Shown here piece after piece: positions 1 to 4,455 of a stretch of 5,622 nucleotides of DNA. The stretch is from contig JAKEIJ010000109.1 of the NCBI GenBank assembly GCA_022545805.1, forward strand, positions 1-5,622, read 5' to 3'. Source of the DNA: Nitrosotalea sp. Its GTDB lineage: Archaea > Thermoproteota > Nitrososphaeria > Nitrososphaerales > Nitrosopumilaceae. The stretch's first letter is position 1; the number at the start of each line of letters is the position of its first letter. The notes under the pieces were generated by a model, which was not told the origin of the DNA, did not search any database, and saw only the letters and a program-made list of their open reading frames with translations. The translations under genes and the position numbers were made by a program.

Positions 1-429
1 ATATGGCATTTCAGGTAATTTTTCTGAACTTCTAAACAGCATCACTACCTCATCTTCAACTCTATCAGCTCTACCGACAATCTTTACGTTAGAACCTGCA
101 TCAAGCTGACCTTCGACTGGTTTTTCCATGATGCTAAATGCGCTCTTTTGCATTATCTTTGACACCATCTGCTTGTGATTGCTTTCAGACGGATCTTTTC
201 GATCAAGGTATGCATTTCTTAAACATCCGCTTACCTCATCTACTGTGATCTTCCCCTCGTCAGCTACTTGTGGATTAATTGCTGCAAAGACTTGCTCAAT
301 TACATCGTAAACATCTACTCGTGGTGGTGCATCAGTTGCTGCACGATAGTTTTCAATTCCTTCCTTAATTTTGTCTTGAACTTTTCCAACGATTTTTGCT
401 TTCTTGTAGCTAGCTTTGGATTCTGTCAT
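1..429 (-). CDS. Cas4/RecB-like PD-(D/E)XK-fold protein, probably catalytically degenerate (partial, C-terminus off the left edge)
   Basis: The reading frame opens with ATG at 429 and stays open to the left edge, giving the first 143 residues. Seen: a Lys-rich N-terminus (about 1-25), then ITVDEVSGCLRNAYLDRKDP at residues 61-80, which resembles the N-terminal Cys/Arg motif of Cas4 and Dna2-type nucleases. Residues 116-143 read like the core of that fold: VGRADRVED with Asp122, a beta strand VVMLFRSS, then a KLPEMPY turn. In active family members the strand carries E-x-K; here the matching positions are Leu131 and Arg133. Asp122 and Cys69 remain. The fold call is by eye, and the C-terminal half, where further Fe-S cysteines would lie, is outside the window. 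A TATA-like element on the minus strand at 453-460 supports this start. The gene is divergent from the P-II gene. The frame is confident; the function is uncertain, with a DNA-binding or structural role rather than nuclease activity as the inference. Confidence 0.75.
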   Translation of the reverse strand, partial: MTESKASYKKAKIVGKVQDKIKEGIENYRAATDAPPRVDVYDVIEQVFAAINPQVADEGKITVDEVSGCLRNAYLDRKDPSESNHKQMVSKIMQKSAFSIMEKPVEGQLDAGSNVKIVGRADRVEDEVVMLFRSSEKLPEMPY

Positions 430-452
430 TCTTTTGAAGAGTGGGATTTCGT

Positions 453-460
453 CTATAAAA
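453..460 (-). promoter_or_regulatory. TATA-like box for the minus-strand gene at 1-429
   Basis: The minus strand reads TTTTATAG here, centred about 27 nt upstream of the ATG at 429. That spacing would put transcription initiation at or within a few bases of the start codon, as in leaderless archaeal mRNAs. The surrounding 430-560 interval is AT-rich and serves divergent genes. Confidence 0.5.
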
Positions 461-527
461 GGTATTTTATCCTAAAAAAACATTTTTGTGATATTATTCT
501 TTATTTTACAATATTTTAAGCAATGAT

Positions 528-537
528 TTTAATAAAA
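528..537 (+). promoter_or_regulatory. TATA-like box for the P-II-like gene
   Basis: The sequence TTTAATAAAA is centred about 28 nt upstream of the ATG at 561. This fits a leaderless transcript and supports that start. No Shine-Dalgarno-like sequence lies just before the ATG. Confidence 0.5.
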
Positions 538-560
538 CCATTTCATATGTGCAATGAATC

Positions 561-908
561 ATGACCCTTAAAAAAATAGAGGCAATATTTCCAAAAGAAA
601 AATTGGATGCGGTCTTCAATGCGCTAACAGAACTTGACATTAGCGGATTTACGTATTTAGATGTCAAAGGTAGAGGCGCCAGACCAAGAGAAATGGTTTC
701 ATCAGGTAGAGGAGGACGTATTGAAGCTACACACAATGTGAATGCACTCATCTATGTAGTTGTCACTGAGAGTCAGTTACCTAAAGTAATAGATACAATA
801 ACTACTCATGCAGGTACAGGGGCAGCAGGAGAAGGAAAGATCTTCATCTACAATCTAGAAGATGCAGTAGATATAGGAACCAAAAAACGCGGCGAATCCT
901 CACTCTAA
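561..908 (+). CDS. P-II (GlnB/GlnK-like) family protein with divergent ligand site
   Basis: The 115-residue protein is full length for a P-II trimer subunit. It starts LKKIEAIFPKEKL and ends in a KRGESSL tail like GlnK. The B-loop TGAAGEGKIF is recognisable at 86-95, with the retained Lys93 matching Lys90 of E. coli GlnB. P-II proteins sense ATP/ADP and 2-oxoglutarate and control ammonium transporters (Amt) and nitrogen enzymes. By-eye alignment shows unusual replacements: the 2-oxoglutarate-contacting Gln39 matches Arg41 and Lys58 matches Asn61; C-loop Arg101 and Arg103 match Asp104 and Gly106; and B-loop Asp is Glu91. The T-loop (about 38-60) is Gly/Arg-rich with no tyrosine, so it cannot be uridylylated at the Tyr51 position. 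The fold is near certain; classic 2-oxoglutarate sensing is doubtful. No amt or glnA gene is adjacent within the window. It is probably monocistronic, since the next gene has its own TATA box. Confidence 0.93.
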   Translation: MTLKKIEAIFPKEKLDAVFNALTELDISGFTYLDVKGRGARPREMVSSGRGGRIEATHNVNALIYVVVTESQLPKVIDTITTHAGTGAAGEGKIFIYNLEDAVDIGTKKRGESSL

Positions 909-938
909 ATTTCTTTTACATATTTTACTTAATTTTAG
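908..938 (+). terminator. T-rich archaeal-type terminator after the P-II-like gene
   Basis: Immediately after the TAA stop there are repeated T tracts (TTTCTTTTA, TATTTTACTTAATTTTA) without a strong hairpin. Archaeal RNA polymerase terminates at such oligo-T stretches. The assignment rests on composition and position only. Confidence 0.45.
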
Positions 939-957
939 TACGGAAACTATCTTAATC

Positions 958-964
958 TATATAA
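958..964 (+). promoter_or_regulatory. TATA box for the 173-residue membrane protein gene
   Basis: TATATAA is centred about 26 nt upstream of the ATG at 987. This is the spacing expected for a leaderless archaeal transcript and fixes that ATG over the later in-frame ATGs at 1002 and 1029. Confidence 0.6.
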
Positions 965-986
965 CTCCAGAAAGTACAGCAAGGTC

Positions 987-1508
987 ATGTTCTGGCCTGG
1001 AATGGGAGATCCTACAAAACGTAAAAAAATGCTCAGATTTCTTGCAATTTCAGTTGCTGTTGGTGTAGCAGTTGTACTGATAAGCACTACAGCAATTTCA
1101 CAGGTCAAGGCACAAGATCCACTTTACCACAAATGTGTTAATGGTTTAGACATAACATATCATGTGTCTGCCACACTAGATGTTGAAGTGGATGGTAAAA
1201 AATGGATAAGACCAGTTGATACAAGTACAGACACTCCAAAGGACTGTGAAAGATCTATGGTCTTTTTAGATGATGGAACTATTCGCGGAGAATGGACAAA
1301 GAAATACCCATTTGAGGTAGGCCAATTCTTATGGATGTCAGGTTTTCCTTTACGCGACATGGATGAGACTAAATCCAAGATCTATGCAAATGGGGTAGAA
1401 ACAAGTGAATTTATCCACACACTAGTACAAGATGGAACTCATTACAGAGCAGAGTTTGCCACAAAGAATGCAGGAGCACCGACATTTACTCCTCCTCCCA
1501 AAAGCTAG
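987..1508 (+). CDS. Conserved-looking membrane-anchored or secreted protein, function unknown
   Basis: This 173-residue protein belongs to no family I can name. The N-terminus is cytoplasmic-like and basic (DPTKRKKM, residues 8-15). One hydrophobic segment follows at about 18-37, ending in SQVKAQD, which could be a signal peptidase site after Ala42 or an uncleaved anchor. The rest (44-173) is soluble and probably extracytoplasmic. It has alternating beta-strand-like stretches, Cys50 and Cys87 as its only cysteines and a possible disulfide pair, several aromatics (Trp73, Trp103, Trp116) and a Pro-rich end, FTPPPKS. Scattered His residues (48, 59, 144, 152) leave metal binding possible but show no clear motif. 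It lies downstream of the P-II-like gene and faces the two small membrane protein genes at 1611-2275. It has its own TATA box. A structural or accessory role in a membrane complex is inference from location alone. Confidence 0.85.
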   Translation: MFWPGMGDPTKRKKMLRFLAISVAVGVAVVLISTTAISQVKAQDPLYHKCVNGLDITYHVSATLDVEVDGKKWIRPVDTSTDTPKDCERSMVFLDDGTIRGEWTKKYPFEVGQFLWMSGFPLRDMDETKSKIYANGVETSEFIHTLVQDGTHYRAEFATKNAGAPTFTPPPKS

Positions 1509-1580
1509 AGATTGAAGACACCTTTAGAAATCTAGAGAAATTACACATGAAAATTACTTTAAAGTATTCACTAAGGAATG

Positions 1581-1606
1581 AAATTAAAAATAAGGAAAAA
1601 GATTTG
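1581..1606 (-). terminator. T-rich terminator after the 89-residue membrane protein gene
   Basis: On the minus strand the bases just past the TAA stop read as T tracts (CTTTTTCC, TTATTTTTAATTTC). This is a plausible archaeal oligo-T terminator in the 102-base gap between converging genes. On the plus strand the same gap shows no comparable T run, so the end of the 987-1508 transcript is unclear. Confidence 0.45.
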
Positions 1607-1610
1607 GTGT

Positions 1611-1880
1611 TTACCAGTATTTACCGTTGTCTGGTATCAGACCAATGCCTTCTCTTTCAAAGTGCTTGTTGAGTTCTGCGACCCATCTTTCTCTTGTGTC
1701 GCCACCAAGACCGTGCACTCTGAGCCAGAATGCAATTACTCCGAGAAGGAATACTGTGAACATGATGGTTGCAAAGATGTAGACCATCACATCATAGAAT
1801 AGCGGGTCATAGTTTGGACCTATTTGACCTGCAAAGTTTGACAGCATACCTACGAGCATAGTGAATATCGTGCTCATCAT
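1611..1880 (-). CDS. Small membrane protein, 89 residues; candidate archaeal AMO accessory subunit (AmoY/AmoZ-like)
   Basis: Start choice: a TTG at 1892 extends the frame by four residues, but the minus-strand TATA box at 1904-1909 is only 15 nt from it and about 27 nt from the ATG at 1880, so I take 1880. Seen: a hydrophobic or amphipathic N-terminal helix (about 1-18), a short loop GQIGPNYDP, a strong transmembrane segment at about 31-53, then a charged C-terminal tail HGLGGDTRERWVAELNKHFE and onward to the final GKYW, probably amphipathic helix. No general family is recognised. It is followed by a T-rich tract and is transcribed in the same direction as the 99-residue membrane protein gene, 95 bases away. 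I recall that archaeal ammonia monooxygenase contains small accessory subunits AmoX, AmoY and AmoZ, and that size and tandem arrangement would suit this pair, but no sequence comparison was possible. The gene is likely real; the function is a hypothesis. Confidence 0.85.
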   Translation of the reverse strand: MMSTIFTMLVGMLSNFAGQIGPNYDPLFYDVMVYIFATIMFTVFLLGVIAFWLRVHGLGGDTRERWVAELNKHFEREGIGLIPDNGKYW

Positions 1881-1903
1881 AATTCCAAACAATTTAGGTG
1901 CGA

Positions 1904-1909
1904 TATATA
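1904..1909 (-). promoter_or_regulatory. TATA box for the 89-residue membrane protein gene
   Basis: The minus strand reads GTATATATCG here, with the core TATATA centred about 27 nt before the ATG at 1880. It indicates a separate, leaderless promoter for this gene and rules against the upstream TTG start at 1892. Confidence 0.6.
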
Positions 1910-1934
1910 CATTTCTGTGATAGATGAAAAATAG

Positions 1935-1975
1935 AGATCTAAAAGGAGATTAATAAAATAAGAAAAAGAGAAGAA
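1935..1975 (-). terminator. T-rich terminator after the 99-residue membrane protein gene
   Basis: Directly after the TAG stop (1976-1978) the minus strand is pyrimidine- and T-rich (TTCTTCTCTTTTTCTTATTTTATTAA). This fits archaeal intrinsic termination and, with the downstream TATA box, suggests the two small membrane genes are separate transcription units. Confidence 0.45.
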
Positions 1976-2275
1976 CTAAGCTCTCTTTGCTTTTTCCGCT
2001 TGCTTTGCTCTTACGACAAAGGCAATGAAGATTCCACCGAATATTCCACCTGAGATTACTGATGCACCGACTACACCGTTTGCATCAATATATGGAGTAC
2101 CCGAACCTGCATGCGGATTATTTTGTACTGCCTGTACTTTGGCTTTTGCTAATGCCAATTCCTGTTCGAGCCCAAGACCACCACCTGGTGTGTATTGTGC
2201 TGCAGCGAATGGTGCAAATGTAGAGGCTACAAATACAGCCAACAGTGCAGTTCCAACAATTATTGGTGTTTTCAT
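1976..2275 (-). CDS. Small secreted/membrane protein, 99 residues; candidate archaeal AMO accessory subunit (AmoY/AmoZ-like)
   Basis: The ATG is at 2275. Seen: a classic signal peptide with MK at the start, a hydrophobic core at about 5-22 and the likely cleavage FAAA|QYTP after Ala26. A Gly-rich turn (TPGGGLGLEQ) follows, then an Ala/Lys/Gln-rich helix LALAKAKVQAVQ at about 40-51, a loop PHAGSGTPYIDANG, and a C-terminal transmembrane helix at about 68-88 containing GGIFGG, a GxxxG-type helix-packing motif. It ends in a basic cytoplasmic tail, RAKQAEKAKRA. The mature form would be about 73 residues with its N-terminus outside, a single-pass protein suited to sit in a larger complex. No general family is recognised. 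With the adjacent 89-residue gene it is a candidate for the AmoY/AmoZ subunits of archaeal ammonia monooxygenase, by size, topology and tandem position only. An alternative is a subunit of another membrane complex of these archaea. Confidence 0.9.
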   Translation of the reverse strand: MKTPIIVGTALLAVFVASTFAPFAAAQYTPGGGLGLEQELALAKAKVQAVQNNPHAGSGTPYIDANGVVGASVISGGIFGGIFIAFVVRAKQAEKAKRA

Positions 2276-2281
2276 ATGAAT

Positions 2282-2314
2282 ACCTAATTGAGATTCGATT
2301 TCGTAGATATTTAA
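2282..2314 (-). promoter_or_regulatory. Promoter and short leader of the 99-residue membrane protein gene
   Basis: The minus strand shows a TATA-like TTAAATATC at 2306-2314, centred about 35 nt upstream of the ATG at 2275, so the transcript would carry a leader of roughly 8 nt. An AGGT at 2282-2285 lies 6 nt before the ATG and could act as a weak Shine-Dalgarno sequence. The interval 2276-2382 also holds the divergent rpsO promoter. Confidence 0.4.
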
Positions 2315-2353
2315 CTTTTATGTAATCAGCATGTGTCGAGAAGTCAAGTAACA

Positions 2354-2360
2354 TTTATGT
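2354..2360 (+). promoter_or_regulatory. TATA-like element for the rpsO-recJ-pcc1-serS operon
   Basis: TTTATGT is centred about 26 nt upstream of the GTG start at 2383. The match is weaker than for other genes here, but the spacing is that of a leaderless transcript. It is the only promoter candidate seen for the four-gene plus-strand operon. Confidence 0.4.
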
Positions 2361-2382
2361 TTCCTTAAAAAACAAGCGGTTC

Positions 2383-2832
2383 GTGGGTCGTCTTCATTCA
2401 CATAGACATGGTAAGTCACATTCGACAAGACCAATCACTCCTAGTACACCTACATGGGTAAAACAGAGTCCAGCAGAGATCGAAGAATTGGTTGTCAAAT
2501 ATGCAAAAGAAGGTCTTCCACCAAGTAAGATTGGAATAAAATTGCGTGATCAATATGCAATACCAATTACAAGACAGATCGTCAAAAAATCAATCACCGA
2601 GATCCTCGAACAGAAAGGGATCAAAACAGAAATGCCTGAAGACCTCAACAACTTGGTAAACAAGGCACTAGGTTTACAGAAACATTTGAAGGAAAATAAA
2701 TCTGATAAAAGAAACGTCAGATCACTTGAACTTCTAGAGGCAAAGGTTCACAGATTATCCTCATATTACAAGAAAATTGGCAAGATATCCAAAACTTGGA
2801 AATATAAGGCAGTCATTGCTCAACTCGAGTAA
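2383..2832 (+). CDS. rpsO: 30S ribosomal protein S15 (archaeal/eukaryotic S13 type)
   Basis: The 149-residue protein matches the long archaeal S15, which carries an extra N-terminal domain of about 60-70 residues absent from bacterial S15. Seen: the start GRLHSHRHGKSHSTRP (2-17), typical of the archaeal family, then WVKQSPAEIEELVVKYAKEG, GIKLRDQYAIP and KSITEIL, followed by the core S15 fold with HLKENKSDKRNVRSLELLEA leading into KVHRLSSYYKKIGK. It binds 16S rRNA in the central domain of the small subunit. The start is GTG at 2383; the conserved N-terminal motif begins directly after it, and no ATG fits. It is the first gene of a plus-strand operon, and its TAA stop shares one base with the ATG of the next gene. 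Confidence 0.97.
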   Translation: MGRLHSHRHGKSHSTRPITPSTPTWVKQSPAEIEELVVKYAKEGLPPSKIGIKLRDQYAIPITRQIVKKSITEILEQKGIKTEMPEDLNNLVNKALGLQKHLKENKSDKRNVRSLELLEAKVHRLSSYYKKIGKISKTWKYKAVIAQLE

Positions 2833-4250
2833 TGGCAAAGTTAGACCAAGCATTATCCTATTTTCATGACAGAGTTTCAGATTGTATCAAGTCAGGGAAA
2901 AATATCTCAGTAATAACTCATCTTGATTGTGACGGAATAACTTCTGGTAGCATAGTTACAAAATCTTTGATCAGGTCAGGTGCAAAATGTACAGTACGCA
3001 CTGTCAATGAATTTAGTAAAAACATAATTGAAAAAATGAAAAATGATTCAAGACAGTTTCACATAATCACAGATCTTGGAGGAGGATTTGCAAAAGATAT
3101 CGATAACGCATTAGATGACAACTGGATAGTAGTGGACCATCATCAGATACCACAAGAAGAATTTGATAACCAAAAAGTCATCAATGCTTGGAAATATGAT
3201 GTAGATGGAGGAAAAGATGTGTCCGCAGGAGGTATGGCATATCTAGTTTCAAAAGCTTTGCACAAGGAGAATACCGATTTGGCATGGATTGCAGTTGTTG
3301 CCGCACTAGGAGATAGACAGGACCAAGGCGAAAAGAAATCATTTACTGGAATAAATTTAGAAATTGCCGCTACCGCAAAAAAGAACAACCAAGTCGAAAT
3401 TGATTTGGATATTTTACTTGTTGGACGAGAGACAAGACCACTACCGGATGCACTTGCATTTACCTCACAGCCTTTCATAGAGGGTTTAACATGGAATCGA
3501 GATGCTTGCCTCTCACTTTTGAATTCATCAGGAATAAAGTTAAAGGATGGAAGTAGGTGGCGAGTTCCAGCTGAACTAACAGAAGACGAGAAGAGAGTCC
3601 TTCTTCAAACAATATCAAAGTACATTTCAACTAAAAATGCAAGCGACATACTAGACGAACTTGTAGGGTACACGTACACATTATCTGGTGAAGATAAGAG
3701 GAGTTTTCTTAGAGATGCAAGAGAATTTTCAACAATGCTGAACTCTTGTGGTAGAATTCGCAAGGCTGGAGTAGGAGTTGCAATTTGCATGGGAGACAGG
3801 ACTAAGATGCTACAAGAAGGAGAAAATATTTTGGTAGAATATAGAACATTCCTGAGAACCTACATGAATACACTTTCTAGCGAAAGATGGAGAATAACCG
3901 ATAATGGTCATTACTTGATGGTAAATGGAGAAGGGCTCATACCAGAAAATATGACAGGTGCCGTGTCATCACTTCTTGGAGGATCTCAGAAAAATACTGG
4001 AAAAATAATCATACTTAGAACAAACGGTGAAGAAGGAACAATAAAGTTCTCTTCACGCAAATCTACGGGTTGCAAGTCCGAAGTCAATTTGGGATTGCTA
4101 ATGCGAGAATGTGCTGCAAAAGTGTCAGGCGTGGGAGGAGGACATGCTGCAGCTGCAGGAGCAAGAATTACAAAAGACAAATTGGATGAATTCCTAGACT
4201 ATCTCGAACAAAATGTCTCTAGAATGCAAAGTTCAAGTGTTTCTGAATAA
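2832..4250 (+). CDS. recJ: Archaeal RecJ-like DHH-family single-strand nuclease (GAN/Cdc45-related)
   Basis: The 472-residue protein has the full DHH plus DHHA1 layout. Seen: motif I HLDCDGIT (30-37), motif II Asp81 in IITDLGG, motif III DHH at 102-104 after WIVV, an SAGGMAY segment at 131-137, motif IV Asp161 in LGDRQD, and the C-terminal DHHA1 GGGH at 435-438. All metal-binding acidic and His residues expected of an active enzyme appear present, unlike the inactivated RecJ homologues found in some archaeal GINS complexes. Known of the family: archaeal RecJ/GAN proteins are Mn2+-dependent exonucleases on single-stranded DNA or RNA, some bind GINS and are related to Cdc45 of the CMG helicase. 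A role in replication or repair is therefore likely, and polarity and substrate cannot be read from sequence. It starts at the ATG overlapping the rpsO stop by one base and ends 38 nt inside pcc1. Confidence 0.93.
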   Translation: MAKLDQALSYFHDRVSDCIKSGKNISVITHLDCDGITSGSIVTKSLIRSGAKCTVRTVNEFSKNIIEKMKNDSRQFHIITDLGGGFAKDIDNALDDNWIVVDHHQIPQEEFDNQKVINAWKYDVDGGKDVSAGGMAYLVSKALHKENTDLAWIAVVAALGDRQDQGEKKSFTGINLEIAATAKKNNQVEIDLDILLVGRETRPLPDALAFTSQPFIEGLTWNRDACLSLLNSSGIKLKDGSRWRVPAELTEDEKRVLLQTISKYISTKNASDILDELVGYTYTLSGEDKRSFLRDAREFSTMLNSCGRIRKAGVGVAICMGDRTKMLQEGENILVEYRTFLRTYMNTLSSERWRITDNGHYLMVNGEGLIPENMTGAVSSLLGGSQKNTGKIIILRTNGEEGTIKFSSRKSTGCKSEVNLGLLMRECAAKVSGVGGGHAAAAGARITKDKLDEFLDYLEQNVSRMQSSSVSE

Positions 4251-4455
4251 TCTTTCAGACAAAAAGGCAGAGTCCATAAGAAAGTCTTTGGAGCCTGATA
4301 ATGTAGATTTTCCAGAAAATCTTTCTTTTAAAATTGAAAAGGATCAAACATCTCTAATTTTTACATTTGAGGGTAAAGGAAATATACGAACATTGATTTC
4401 TACTATTGATGAAGTTCTTGAACAGACCCAAGTTATACTCAAAGTGACTAATTGA
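4213..4455 (+). CDS. pcc1: KEOPS complex subunit Pcc1
   Basis: The 80-residue protein matches the small CTAG/Pcc1 family. Seen: an N-terminal beta strand CKVQVFLNN, the helix DKKAESIRKSLEPDN (15-29) with the diagnostic S-L-E-P-DN, strands LSFKIEKDQ and LIFTFEGKG, and the final helix NIRTLISTIDEVLEQT. Pcc1 dimerises and contacts Kae1 and tRNA in KEOPS, which makes N6-threonylcarbamoyladenosine at position 37 of ANN-decoding tRNAs. No other KEOPS subunit lies in the window. The ATG at 4213 overlaps the recJ end by 38 nt; the next in-frame start candidate, a GTG at 4237, would remove the first strand, so the overlap is probably real. No clear ribosome-binding site precedes it, which suggests translation coupled to recJ. 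Its TGA stop overlaps the serS ATG. Confidence 0.92.
   Translation: MSLECKVQVFLNNLSDKKAESIRKSLEPDNVDFPENLSFKIEKDQTSLIFTFEGKGNIRTLISTIDEVLEQTQVILKVTN

Noticed and set aside
61..80. Possible CRISPR link because of the Cas4-like protein at the left edge
   Set aside because: No direct repeats, spacers or other cas genes are present, and the active-site residues of the Cas4-like domain appear lost.
268..519. Plus-strand open frame of 83 codons, Cys/Phe-rich
   Set aside because: It is antisense to the recognisable coding frame at 1-429 and runs into its promoter; the composition is low-complexity and no promoter or family supports it.
1505..1538. Short repeated CTAGAG words after the 173-residue protein gene
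   Set aside because: Two six-base copies 21 bases apart in an AT-rich gap are within chance expectation and form no hairpin with a T tract.
1578..1802. Plus-strand open frame of 74 codons after the 173-residue protein gene
   Set aside because: It is largely antisense to the 89-residue membrane protein, whose TATA box, membrane segment and stop-flanking T tract are far better support.
2025..2279. Plus-strand open frame of 84 codons, Pro/Ala-rich
   Set aside because: It is the opposite strand of the 99-residue protein, which has a clear signal peptide and transmembrane helix; the Pro/Ala richness is a shadow of Gly/Ala codons.
2118..2354. Minus-strand open frame of 78 codons with many Cys and Thr
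   Set aside because: It is an out-of-frame reading of the 99-residue protein gene that extends through its promoter.
3143..3478. Minus-strand open frame of 111 codons inside recJ
   Set aside because: It lies fully antisense to the conserved DHH region and shows no recognisable domain or promoter.
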